Source: Ampullimonas aquatilis
GTDB lineage: Bacteria > Pseudomonadota > Gammaproteobacteria > Burkholderiales > Burkholderiaceae_D
Direction of reading: 5' to 3'
NCBI RefSeq assembly: GCF_049675895.1
Contig: NZ_CP183834.1
Location: forward strand, 2,108,001 to 2,172,000
Length of the DNA: 64,000 nt
Position 1 is the stretch's first letter, and every line of letters starts with the position of its first letter. Under the pieces are notes generated by a model that was not told the DNA's origin, searched no databases, and was given only the letters and a program-made list of their open reading frames with translations. Positions 50,910 to 59,451 of this stretch are shown in pieces. Position numbers and translations under genes: made by a program.

Positions 50910-51644
50910 TTATTTTGCAGCAGGTGCTGCGGCTTGATCGACAGCAGGTTTATCGGTGACTGGAGCAGCAACGGGTTCCGCAGTCAGGTCACCGGTCAAA
51001 TCCAAAGGCACTGCAAGTATCTGGAGTTTTTGCTCAACCAGGCTGATAAAGCCTGCAGCCTCTTCACGATCAAGCACTTTTAACAAAGCCTGATCATAAG
51101 CTGCCTTGGCTTCGCTCTTTTTACCTTGTAAGAGCAAGATGTCACCCATGCGATCAGCAAACAAAGCCTCATAGGCGGCGGGCGCTTTACCACTCACTTG
51201 CTTGAGCGCTTCATCATAAGCTTTTTCATCGGCCAACATACCGGCCAAACGCAATTTGGCGATGTATTGATAGGCTTCATCCTTGCCATGCTCGGCAACC
51301 CATTGCAACCGGCTTTTGGCATTGGCGGTATCACCGGCTTCGCTGAGTGCTTTCGCGGCCAGCACACCACCCATATCGGCATAGGGTGTGCTGCCATATT
51401 TTTCGGCCAGATCCGTGGCTACTCGGACCACACGCGCATTGTCCTTGGCACTGACGCCGCGCTCCAACTCTTCGTACAGCAAAGAAGCTTGCTGGGTTTG
51501 CGAACGCTGATACCAGAGCCAGCCATTGTAGGCAGCAAAAGCCAGCAAGACGGCAGTGACTGCCGACATGACCAGATTGCCATGCTTGTTCCACCAGATC
51601 TTGATGGCGTCGATTTGTTCTTGTTCCTGATGATCGTAACTCAT
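50910..51644 (-). CDS. YfgM-like membrane-anchored tetratricopeptide protein
   Basis: 244 residues from ATG 51644. Short cytoplasmic N-terminus (DHQEQEQIDAIKIWWNKHG), one membrane helix (LVMSAVTAVLLAFAAYNGWLWY), then TPR-like helical repeats (YADMGGVLAAKALSEAGDTA, YIAKLRLAGMLADEKAYDEAL). Tail rich in Ala/Pro. YfgM is an ancillary factor of the SecYEG translocon with PpiD and lies beside bamB in most proteobacteria, as here. Confidence 0.92.
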   Translation of the reverse strand: MSYDHQEQEQIDAIKIWWNKHGNLVMSAVTAVLLAFAAYNGWLWYQRSQTQQASLLYEELERGVSAKDNARVVRVATDLAEKYGSTPYADMGGVLAAKALSEAGDTANAKSRLQWVAEHGKDEAYQYIAKLRLAGMLADEKAYDEALKQVSGKAPAAYEALFADRMGDILLLQGKKSEAKAAYDQALLKVLDREEAAGFISLVEQKLQILAVPLDLTGDLTAEPVAAPVTDKPAVDQAAAPAAK

Positions 51645-51711
51645 ATTGTTTTGATATCCGAGATTATGGGAATAATCCACCGAAGCGGATTGAATGCATT
51701 AGTGGACAGTC

Positions 51712-53103
51712 TTACTCTGCCTCATCGTCGTCAGCCAGCAGCACATCAAAGATCGCCTCAGCCACACTCGTCTGAGCGACTCGCCATTGTGCTTGACCTT
51801 CCTGCTGGTATTGCTCGCGAAGCCACTTTAAAGTGACTTCACCATTGACCACTTCATCATCACCAATGATAACGGCGCAGTCGGCGCCACTGGCATCGGC
51901 CTTTTTCATTTGCGATTTGAAACTGCCCTGCTTGCCATCGGGATTGCAATGCAGCACCACATCCAGCATCACATCACGTAACTGCTCGGCCAGAACAAAA
52001 GCCACTTTCTGCGCAGCTTCACCCTGATGAATGATGTAGACATCACAGCTGGCCGCATCGGTTTGCCAGTTGAGTTCTTTGAGTAACTCAGACAAGCGCT
52101 CCATACCGATGGCAAAACCAACAGCAGGTGTCGGCTGCCCACCCAAGATTTCAATCAGACCATCATATCGCCCACCGCCGCAGATAGTACCCTGAGCCCC
52201 CAGTGAATCGGTAATCCATTCAAACACGGTGAGGTTGTAGTAATCCAAACCGCGTACCAGGCGCGGATTGATACGGAAATGAATATTGGCATTCTTGAGC
52301 AAGGCTTGTACACCCATAAAGTGCGCCATACTCGCTTCACCCAGGTAGTCAGACAATTTTGGCGCCGCCTCAACCATGGCCTGCATCGCTGGATTTTTGG
52401 TATCCAGAATGCGCAAAGGGTTGCTATGCAAACGCCGCTTGGCCTCTTCATCCAGCACATCCACATGCTGCTCAAAATAAGCGATCAAAGCCTGTCGGTG
52501 TGCCAAGCGCTCTTCCGTTGAACCCAGTGAATTGATTTCAAGACGCACATGCGGGCCGAGATCCAGCTCATCCCACAGGCGTTGCAGCATGATGATCATT
52601 TCAGCATCAATGTCAGGTCCGGCAAAGCCGACAGCTTCCACATCGAGCTGATGGAACTGCCGATAACGGCCACGCTGTGGGCGCTCATGACGAAATACGG
52701 GCCCCATTGAATACAGCCGCTGCGGCGCGTTATAGGTCAGATTATGTTCAATGACCGAGCGCACCACACCGGCGGTAAATTCAGGCCGTAAAGTCAGCTT
52801 TTCACCATTGAGCGCATCTTCAAAAGAGTACATTTCCTTTTCAACGATGTCAGTCACTTCACCAATGCCACGTGTGTACAAACGGGTTTCTTCCAGCACG
52901 GGGGTGCGGATCAGGCGATAGCCATAACTCTTTAACCAGGCACGCAGGGTTTCTTCAAGTTGCTCCCAGCGCGCAGAATCATCAGGCAACAGATCATTCA
53001 TGCCACGCAAACCAGGAATTTTTTGTGGCTTGGCAGCAGCTTTGCTCGCAGATTTGCCAGAGTTGGATTCAGGCTGGGGAATGGGTTTGTTTTCGACAGA
53101 CAT
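51712..53103 (-). CDS. hisS: Histidyl-tRNA synthetase
   Basis: 463 residues. Class II synthetase: IPGLRGMNDLLP start, motif 2 YSMGPVFRHERPQRGRYRQF, histidine A-box LVRGLDYYNLTVFEW and motif 3 GFAIGMERL, with a C-terminal anticodon-binding domain. The first 30 residues before IPGLRG are a Ser/Lys/Pro-rich extension (ESNSGKSASKAAAKPQK) longer than I expect for the family. Upstream lies a dispersed repeat separating it from ispG. Confidence 0.96.
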   Translation of the reverse strand: MSVENKPIPQPESNSGKSASKAAAKPQKIPGLRGMNDLLPDDSARWEQLEETLRAWLKSYGYRLIRTPVLEETRLYTRGIGEVTDIVEKEMYSFEDALNGEKLTLRPEFTAGVVRSVIEHNLTYNAPQRLYSMGPVFRHERPQRGRYRQFHQLDVEAVGFAGPDIDAEMIIMLQRLWDELDLGPHVRLEINSLGSTEERLAHRQALIAYFEQHVDVLDEEAKRRLHSNPLRILDTKNPAMQAMVEAAPKLSDYLGEASMAHFMGVQALLKNANIHFRINPRLVRGLDYYNLTVFEWITDSLGAQGTICGGGRYDGLIEILGGQPTPAVGFAIGMERLSELLKELNWQTDAASCDVYIIHQGEAAQKVAFVLAEQLRDVMLDVVLHCNPDGKQGSFKSQMKKADASGADCAVIIGDDEVVNGEVTLKWLREQYQQEGQAQWRVAQTSVAEAIFDVLLADDDEAE

Positions 53104-53129
53104 CAGCAGGACTTTATTTGTTATTCAAT

Positions 53130-53203
53130 TTATACCCCAGGAGGTATTTTTTTCAAGGTCTATTATACATACCTAAGGCATAGCAAAATCACATATACCC
53201 CCA
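53130..53203 (-). repeat. Intergenic repeat, copy 7 (between ispG and hisS)
   Basis: On the minus strand: left end GGGGGTATATGTG, core GCCTTAGGTATGTATAATAG, T-poor A-run, right end ATACCTCCTGGGGTATAAATT, which folds as ATACC/GGTAT-type hairpin. It makes up most of the 112-bp gap within the ispG-hisS block and lies 26 bp before the hisS start. Confidence 0.72.
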
Positions 53204-53215
53204 CTAGCCAGCTGA

Positions 53216-54502
53216 TCAGACAACAGCACGCGCGTAGGTACGATGCACGTATTGCTCGACGATGGTCTGAAACTCTTCGGCGATGCGTTCACCCTTGAGG
53301 GTCACGGTTTTTTCACCATCCACAAAAACCGGTGCAACCGGTGTTTCGCCAGAACCTGGCAAGGAAATACCGATATTGGCTTGTTTGGACTCCCCAGGAC
53401 CATTCACGACACAACCCATGACGGCCACATGCATGTTTTCAACACCAGGAAACTGATTTTTCCAGATGGGCATCTGATCACGCAGATAAGTCTGAATTTT
53501 TTCAGCCAGCTCCTGAAAAAACGTGGAAGTGGTGCGGCCACAGCCAGGACAGGAAATCACCATCGGTGTAAAAGAACGCAGCCCCATGGTCTGCAAGATT
53601 TCTTGCGCGACAATCACTTCTTTGGTACGCGCCCCACCCGGCTCGGGCGTCAGCGAAATACGGATCGTGTCACCAATGCCTTCTTGCATCAGCACTGACA
53701 AGGCCGCAGTGGAAGCCACGATACCCTTGGAACCCATACCCGCTTCGGTCAGCCCCAAATGCAATGGGTAATCACTCCGACTGGCCAGTTCCCGATACAC
53801 GGCGATCAGATCCTGTACGCCCGACACTTTGCACGACAAAATGATTTTGTCACCTGCCAGACCCACGGCTTCGGCCTGGGCAGCGGATTCAAGCGCCGAA
53901 GTAATCAGCGCTTCATACATCACATGCTGCGCATCCCAGGGAATGGTGCGTCGCGCATTTTCATCCATGATCCGTGCGAGTAACTGCTGATCCAGACTGC
54001 CCCAATTTACACCAATCCGCACCGGCTTGTTGTAGCGACAGGCAATCTCGATCATCTGAGAAAAATTATCGTCGCGCTTGGCACCCCGCCCCACATTGCC
54101 TGGATTGATGCGGTACTTGGACAACGCCTGTGCGCACTCAGGATAATCCGTCAACAGCTTATGGCCATTGAAATGAAAATCACCCACCAGCGGCACATTG
54201 ATGCCCATGCGATCCAGCTGCTCACGAATCCGTACGACTTCGGCTGCGGCTTCTGGCGTATTGACGGTAATGCGAACCAGCTCTGAACCTGCCTGCGCCA
54301 GCTCTTTAACCTGAATGGCGGTCCCGATGGCATCAGCCGTATCGGTATTGGTCATCGACTGCACCACAATCGGTGCGCCGCCACCTACTTCGATCTGATG
54401 ATCGCCATAAGCAATCGTAACCTTGCGCGTTGAGCGGCGTAATTGGCCTGAAGAATAAGGCGATGACAAAACTGAATTCATGCTGGGATCGACTGCATTC
54501 AT
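53216..54502 (-). CDS. ispG: 4-hydroxy-3-methylbut-2-enyl diphosphate synthase (flavodoxin/ferredoxin)
   Basis: 428 residues from ATG 54502, 7 bp after the rodZ stop (54481 also possible); the open frame starts at 54547 inside rodZ. Iron-sulfur enzyme of the MEP isoprenoid pathway. TIM-barrel start GAPIVVQSMTNTDTADA, PLVGDFHFNGH, and the 4Fe-4S ligands in SCPGCGRT and VMGCVVNGPGESK are all present. As in other betaproteobacteria it lies between rodZ and hisS. Confidence 0.96.
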   Translation of the reverse strand: MNAVDPSMNSVLSSPYSSGQLRRSTRKVTIAYGDHQIEVGGGAPIVVQSMTNTDTADAIGTAIQVKELAQAGSELVRITVNTPEAAAEVVRIREQLDRMGINVPLVGDFHFNGHKLLTDYPECAQALSKYRINPGNVGRGAKRDDNFSQMIEIACRYNKPVRIGVNWGSLDQQLLARIMDENARRTIPWDAQHVMYEALITSALESAAQAEAVGLAGDKIILSCKVSGVQDLIAVYRELASRSDYPLHLGLTEAGMGSKGIVASTAALSVLMQEGIGDTIRISLTPEPGGARTKEVIVAQEILQTMGLRSFTPMVISCPGCGRTTSTFFQELAEKIQTYLRDQMPIWKNQFPGVENMHVAVMGCVVNGPGESKQANIGISLPGSGETPVAPVFVDGEKTVTLKGERIAEEFQTIVEQYVHRTYARAVV

Positions 54503-54509
54503 GGCGTGA

Positions 54510-55706
54510 TTAATCGAGCTTGAGTTTGGCAACCGCACCCTTGACAAAAGGGTTCAGATCATACGCCTGTCCCTTATAGGTCATGCTGATATTGCTGGCA
54601 TTGCCAAGTACGAGCTTGTAAGGGCCGGGTTCACTGATGACTTTTTCACTACCGGCCTGAAATAGGCCATAAGCCAAGTCCTTGCCTTCTGCATTTTTGA
54701 TGGAAATCCAGGAATCTCCGGAAAACTTCAAGACCATCACGGTAGCACCACTATCTGGCGTGTTGCTCACCGGCACAGTGCTGGTCGCAGTGCTGATATT
54801 CGTCGGCATAACGGCCGGAATATCGCTTGGTGGCACTGGTGTTGTCACCGTGGCGGTCGTCACTGGCTGGCTTGACAAGGTCGTACTGATTGCCATACCC
54901 GGTGCAACTGTCGCGCCATCAGTACCGGCTGCCGGTAGCGCCGCAGTGGCAGCAGGATTAGTCGATACTGAATCAGTGGACGGGGTCACTTCAGTAGCTA
55001 GTGTCGACACTGTCGGCGCCACCTCAGAAACCGTTGTGGCTGAATTTGCCGGAGCCGGAGGTGCAATGGCAACCTCGGAAGCGGTGCGAGAGAGTTGTGG
55101 TGCGGTAATGCCATAACGCGTTAACCAGCCACTGTTGAGCGCAATCACACCACCCACCGCCAAGATGAGCATCAAGACACCCAATAAACGTGTCACAGAC
55201 ATGGCTGACGTTGCATTACGGCCTTTACCAAATGGATCCGTATTGAGCCGTGGCGTCAGCACTGACATGATCGTACTGGCGCCCTTGCTATCCGACTTGA
55301 ATTCACCCAGACCCTGGCTCCTGCGCGTTCTGGTTTGCTTTTGATTACCTTTGATCTGCGCCTGATACTCATCCAGCTCTTCATGTAACTTGCTCGTCAC
55401 CAGACTTTCATCAAGATACAGCGCTTTGGCATAGGCCCGCGCAAAAGCACGAATATAGGCAGCTTCCGGCAAAACGGCAAAGTCACCGGCTTCCAGCGCA
55501 CGGATCTGTTTTTCCGAGAGTTTGAGTCGAAATGCCATTTCAGCCGCAGAAATACCCAGTTCCCGACGTTTACTGGCCAGCAACTGTCCAGAAGAAACTG
55601 GCATTACGCTGTCCGGATCCATCTGCGTGGGTGGTGCAAAATTCATATGCTGAAATACGGTCGTCTGTTCCAAAGGCCGGGTTGATCTTTTCAATACGCC
55701 GCTCAT
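54510..55706 (-). CDS. rodZ: Cytoskeletal protein RodZ
   Basis: 398 residues. Xre-type HTH near 40-105 (LLASKRRELGISAAEMAFRL, LSEKQIRALEAGDF), one membrane helix (LLGVLMLILAVGGVIALNSGW near 170-190), a long Thr/Ala/Val/Ser-rich periplasmic linker (about 200-310) and the C-terminal DUF4115 domain (VMVLKFSGDSWISIKNAEGK). It links MreB to the cell-elongation machinery. AGAGG lies 7 bp before the ATG. Confidence 0.94.
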   Translation of the reverse strand: MSGVLKRSTRPLEQTTVFQHMNFAPPTQMDPDSVMPVSSGQLLASKRRELGISAAEMAFRLKLSEKQIRALEAGDFAVLPEAAYIRAFARAYAKALYLDESLVTSKLHEELDEYQAQIKGNQKQTRTRRSQGLGEFKSDSKGASTIMSVLTPRLNTDPFGKGRNATSAMSVTRLLGVLMLILAVGGVIALNSGWLTRYGITAPQLSRTASEVAIAPPAPANSATTVSEVAPTVSTLATEVTPSTDSVSTNPAATAALPAAGTDGATVAPGMAISTTLSSQPVTTATVTTPVPPSDIPAVMPTNISTATSTVPVSNTPDSGATVMVLKFSGDSWISIKNAEGKDLAYGLFQAGSEKVISEPGPYKLVLGNASNISMTYKGQAYDLNPFVKGAVAKLKLD

Positions 55707-55736
55707 AGCAAACCTCTTTGATTACCAATTACCAAG

Positions 55737-56558
55737 TTAATCCACCAGCTCGCCGCGATCCAAGGCCAGCGCCTGGCGTGAATTAGGATACAGTTTTTTG
55801 AGCTGAGTTATCAGCACAGTTTCGGAAGCCCGATCACCGGCTGCACGTTCAATCTTGATACCCAACAACAATGACTCCGGTGTGGGTGTCACATTGCTAC
55901 CTTGATAGGCACGTCGCCCATAAAAGCGGGCCCGCTCCAGATCACCACGGCGCAAATACAGGGTACCCAGATTAAAGTTGGCCAGCGGATTGGATGGTTC
56001 CAGCTCAAAGCCTTTAGCAAAGTAACGCTCGGCACTGGGCAAGTCACCCATCTTCATGCTGCAGATCCCTGCATTGACATAGGCCTTGGCTGCGGTATTG
56101 AGCACAGGCGTCTGAGTCGCCGCCAAAAATAAGGGAATCGATTCCTTGATACGAGCCGTCTGGCACAAGAACCAGCCATAGTTATTGCTGATATCCGCAT
56201 TACCCGGACTCAATTTGAGCGCGTATTGAAAGCTTTCTTCAGCCTGCCGGTTATCTTGCTGCGACATGTAAATCAGACCCAGCATGCTATAGGCCTCGGG
56301 CAGGTTTTGATCGGATCGCAATGCTTCCTTGATCTCACCCAGTGCCACATCATACTGGCCCTGTGCATAGTAATTGGCAGCCAGTTCAACCCGAATCCGC
56401 GCTCGTCGCTTGGCATCATCCTGCGTCGACAAAGTACCGGTTGGCGTCACGCTCTGAGTCGGCTGCCCATTGGCACCGCCCTGTTGGGCTTGCTGACCCG
56501 CGCAGCCCACCAACAAAACCACCACGCTACTGACCAAAGACAATAGAGTACGACGCAT
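55737..56558 (-). CDS. pilW: Type IV pilus biogenesis lipoprotein PilW/PilF
   Basis: 273 residues with a lipoprotein signal (LLSLVSSVVVLLVGC; lipobox LVGC) followed by a Gln/Gly-rich linker and TPR repeats (AANYYAQGQYDVALGEIKEAL, AYSMLGLIYMSQQDNRQAEE, NNYGWFLCQTARIKESIPLF). PilF/PilW is the pilotin that helps PilQ secretin assembly. The conserved place between rlmN and rodZ supports the name. 6 bp after rlmN. Confidence 0.92.
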   Translation of the reverse strand: MRRTLLSLVSSVVVLLVGCAGQQAQQGGANGQPTQSVTPTGTLSTQDDAKRRARIRVELAANYYAQGQYDVALGEIKEALRSDQNLPEAYSMLGLIYMSQQDNRQAEESFQYALKLSPGNADISNNYGWFLCQTARIKESIPLFLAATQTPVLNTAAKAYVNAGICSMKMGDLPSAERYFAKGFELEPSNPLANFNLGTLYLRRGDLERARFYGRRAYQGSNVTPTPESLLLGIKIERAAGDRASETVLITQLKKLYPNSRQALALDRGELVD

Positions 56559-56564
56559 AGACTT

Positions 56565-57728
56565 TTACCGGTTGAGTAAATCGGTTGAATGAATCGGAAT
56601 AATGCCATTTGCCAAACCAGGCACACCCTGTCTGGCAACCCGTTCTTTAAGTCGGGTACGGTCCTGCACTTCACCTGCCAGCTGGCCGCAAGCCGCATCA
56701 ATATCATCACCACGCGTCTTGCGTACGGTCGTCACCACACCAGCCTCAAGAAGAATGGATGAGAAGCGGTGAATGCTTTCATTGCTAGAACGTTTCAGTC
56801 CTGACTCCGGAAAAGGATTGAAAGGAATCAGATTCAATTTGCAAGATACCTGGCGGGTAATCGCCACCAGTTCACGCGCATGCTGTTCGGTATCATTGAC
56901 GCCATCCAGCATGCAGTATTCAAAAGTGATGAAGTCGCGTGGTGCAAATTCCAGATAGCGATTGCAGGCAGCAAGCAATTCGGCCAGCGGGTGCTTTTTG
57001 TTGAGTGGCACCAATTCATCACGTAGTCTGTCATTGGGCGCATGGAGCGATACTGCCAACGCCACCGGACATTCCCGCGCCAGCCGATCCATCATCGGCA
57101 CCACGCCCGATGTCGACACAGTAACACGTCGCCGCGACAAACCATAGGCATGATCATCCAGCATCAATTTGAGCGCAGGCACCAGCGCATCAAAATTGAG
57201 CAAAGGTTCGCCCATTCCCATCATCACGACATTGGTGACCGCACGTTGCCGATCACCTTTTTCATCCTTGCCAAAACCATCAAGGCATTGGTTCGCCCAC
57301 CATAGCTGCCCGACAATCTCGGCGGTTGTCAGATTGCGGCTAAAGCCCTGCTTACCAGTCGAGCAAAAACGACAATTGACAGCACAACCAGCCTGCGACG
57401 AAACACACAAGGTGCCACGACTGGTTTCAGGAATAAAAACCATTTCAACGGCATTGCCCTGCCCCACATCAAGCAACCACTTGCGCGTGCCATCCTGGGA
57501 AATGTGATCAGAAATCACATCAGGCGCAGTCACCATTGAAGAAATTTGCAGCTTGTCGCGAAAGGATTTGGCCAGATCGGACATTTCGGCGAAGTCCGCC
57601 TGACCAGACTGGTGCAGCCAGTGCGACAGCTGGCGTGCACGAAAAGCTTTTTCACCCATGGCTGCACAATAGCCTTCGAGCCCGGAAAGGTCGAAACCAA
57701 GTAGATTGGTTTTAGCAGCTGGCAACAT
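56565..57728 (-). CDS. rlmN: Dual-specificity 23S rRNA/tRNA adenine-C2 methyltransferase RlmN
   Basis: 387 residues. Radical-SAM enzyme that methylates A2503 of 23S rRNA and A37 of some tRNAs. The cluster motif CAVNCRFCSTGKQGFSRNL is near 121-139; MMGMGEPLLN and the two catalytic cysteines (one near EYCMLDGVND, one in RKTRGDDIDAACGQL) are visible. ATG 57728 lies 50 bp after ndk. Confidence 0.96.
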   Translation of the reverse strand: MLPAAKTNLLGFDLSGLEGYCAAMGEKAFRARQLSHWLHQSGQADFAEMSDLAKSFRDKLQISSMVTAPDVISDHISQDGTRKWLLDVGQGNAVEMVFIPETSRGTLCVSSQAGCAVNCRFCSTGKQGFSRNLTTAEIVGQLWWANQCLDGFGKDEKGDRQRAVTNVVMMGMGEPLLNFDALVPALKLMLDDHAYGLSRRRVTVSTSGVVPMMDRLARECPVALAVSLHAPNDRLRDELVPLNKKHPLAELLAACNRYLEFAPRDFITFEYCMLDGVNDTEQHARELVAITRQVSCKLNLIPFNPFPESGLKRSSNESIHRFSSILLEAGVVTTVRKTRGDDIDAACGQLAGEVQDRTRLKERVARQGVPGLANGIIPIHSTDLLNR

Positions 57729-57778
57729 GGGTGATGGAATGCGCTTTCAGTCCCGAATTAACGTGCTTTGTAATGTGC

Positions 57779-58204
57779 TTAACGTGCGTAGACATTCAAT
57801 GCTGGAAAGAAATAAGCGATTTCGTTTTTCGCAGTTTCTTCAGCATCGGAACCATGCACAGCGTTGGCATCAATGCTATCAGCAAAGTCAGCACGGATGG
57901 TACCGGGTGCCGCTTTTTTAGGATCAGTGGCACCCATCAGATCACGGTTTTTCAGAATCGCGCCTTCGCCTTGCAAAACCTGAATCATCACTGGACCGGA
58001 GATCATGAAATCAACCAGATCCTTGAAGAAAGGACGCTCACGGTGCACAGCGTAAAAGCCCTCTGCCTCGGCACGTGACAGTTGCGCCATCCGTGCAGCA
58101 ACCACTTTCAGGCCAGCGCCTTCAAAGCGGGCGTAGATTTGACCAATAACGTTCTTGGCAACTGCATCTGGTTTGATAATGGACAGGGTTTGTTCGATGG
58201 CCAT
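57779..58204 (-). CDS. ndk: Nucleoside diphosphate kinase
   Basis: 141 residues from ATG 58204 (GGAG 6 bp upstream); the longer frame from 58279 adds residues unlike the family. Balances NTP pools. QTLSIIKPDAVAKN start, and the phosphohistidine in NAVHGSDAEETAKNEI near 115-130. First gene of the long minus-strand block. Confidence 0.97.
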   Translation of the reverse strand: MAIEQTLSIIKPDAVAKNVIGQIYARFEGAGLKVVAARMAQLSRAEAEGFYAVHRERPFFKDLVDFMISGPVMIQVLQGEGAILKNRDLMGATDPKKAAPGTIRADFADSIDANAVHGSDAEETAKNEIAYFFPALNVYAR

Positions 58205-58552
58205 AAATACTCCGAAAAATAATGATGAAAATGTGAGTTGTAAGATAATTGCAAAGAATAATTGTGCTAAAAAATACAATTAGAGATTACTTCCAAATGT
58301 AACCCTCAATTCTAGCATGCCGTTGTTGCCATGCAGTACGACATTAGCAGCTCACGATGACAGTCTGACTGACAATCCCAATTCGGTTGAAATTTGATAC
58401 CAATGCTTTGGGAACCAAAAACCAGCAAAGCAAGTCATAATGGCATTCCAATCAAATTCTGAGAGATTGCCCATGTAAGATAAGTCTGGGATTCATCAAT
58501 GCACCGCAAAGTTCTGTCTCAGTTTTTTATTTTTAGCCAATTCGAGGAATCT
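58205..58552. other. Divergent intergenic region, ndk / Bax1-I
   Basis: 348 bp. An AT-rich part near ndk (58205-58300) probably holds its promoter. GCATG (58316) and CATGC (58330) can form a short hairpin. No repeat copy, gene or terminator recognised. Confidence 0.5.
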
Positions 58553-59257
58553 ATGAATAATCCTTTACCAAGCAACCAGCCCTACTCCTATGGCGGTGCC
58601 ACGGGCGTGGCGGTACGCAATAGTGTTTTGCGCAACACTTACTGGCTCCTGGCCTTGTCCATGCTTCCCACCATGTTGGGTGCCTGGCTGGGTGTGAGCA
58701 TGAATATCAATCTGATGGGTGGCAGCCCGTTCATGAGCTTTATTCTGTTTATGGCGATTGCGATGGGCTTTATTTTTGCCATTGAAAAATTCAAAAACAG
58801 TGGCATTGGTGTCGCTTTACTGCTCGGTTTTACCTTTTTCCTGGGTTTGATGCTGGCGCCGATGATCGGCATGACCTTGGGCAGCTATCGCAATGGCAGC
58901 ACCATCATCATGATGGCTGCAGGTAGCACAGCTGCCATTTTTGGCGTGATGGCCACCATTGCCACCGTGTCCAAACGTGATTTTTCCGGCTTGGGCAAAT
59001 GGCTGTTTGTTGGCCTGATCCTGGCAATTGTAGCTTCAGTAGCCAATATCTGGCTGCAACTGCCAGCCCTGATGCTGACGATTTCAGTCATCTCCACCGC
59101 CATCTTCTCGGCTTACATCCTCTATGACGTGCAGAGTATCGTCAATGGCGGTGAAACCAACTATGTGAGCGCCACCCTGCGAATTTATCTGGACATTTAC
59201 AACATCTTTGCCAATCTGCTTGCCATCTTTGGCATTGTGGGTGGTGACCGCGATTAA
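58553..59257 (+). CDS. Bax inhibitor-1/YccA-family membrane protein
   Basis: 234 residues from ATG 58553 with GAGGAA upstream. Seven hydrophobic helices, e.g. VLRNTYWLLALSMLPTMLGA, FILFMAIAMGFIFAIEKF, GVALLLGFTFFLGLMLAPMIG and a last one (YNIFANLLAIFGIVGG). The Bax1-I pattern with a C-terminal acidic pair (DRD at the end; AYILYDVQSIVNGGE before the last helix) is evident. Bacterial members act as calcium leak channels or FtsH-interacting proteins; which applies here is unknown. A terminator follows. Confidence 0.92.
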   Translation: MNNPLPSNQPYSYGGATGVAVRNSVLRNTYWLLALSMLPTMLGAWLGVSMNINLMGGSPFMSFILFMAIAMGFIFAIEKFKNSGIGVALLLGFTFFLGLMLAPMIGMTLGSYRNGSTIIMMAAGSTAAIFGVMATIATVSKRDFSGLGKWLFVGLILAIVASVANIWLQLPALMLTISVISTAIFSAYILYDVQSIVNGGETNYVSATLRIYLDIYNIFANLLAIFGIVGGDRD

Positions 59258-59294
59258 GTTTTTGCATCCCCGACCAGCCCATCTGGTCGCTTAT

Positions 59295-59319
59295 AAGCCG
59301 GGTTGATCCCGGCTTTTTT
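59295..59319 (+). terminator. Rho-independent terminator after the Bax1-I gene
   Basis: Arms AAGCCGGG (59295-59302) and CCCGGCTT (59308-59315) around TTGAT, followed by TTTT. Repeat copy 8 begins immediately after it. Confidence 0.9.
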
Positions 59320-59396
59320 ATTACCCCCTGCCTGTATCTGTAAAACAGATTGTATTTGTGTACCTAAGACATACCATTTATTGTGATACTCCCTTA
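59319..59396 (-). repeat. Intergenic repeat, copy 8
   Basis: Minus strand: left end AAGGGAGTATCAC (from 59395), AAATGGTATGTCTTAGGTACACAAAT in pieces (ATGGTATGT, CTTAGGTACACAAAT), then TTTTACAGATACAGG and right end GGGGGTAATA. The core is more diverged than in other copies. It abuts the upstream terminator. Confidence 0.65.
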
Positions 59397-59451
59397 AAAT
59401 CGGCAAAAAATAGATATTTGATAGGTTTGACTGCCAAGGGTTATTACAGAC

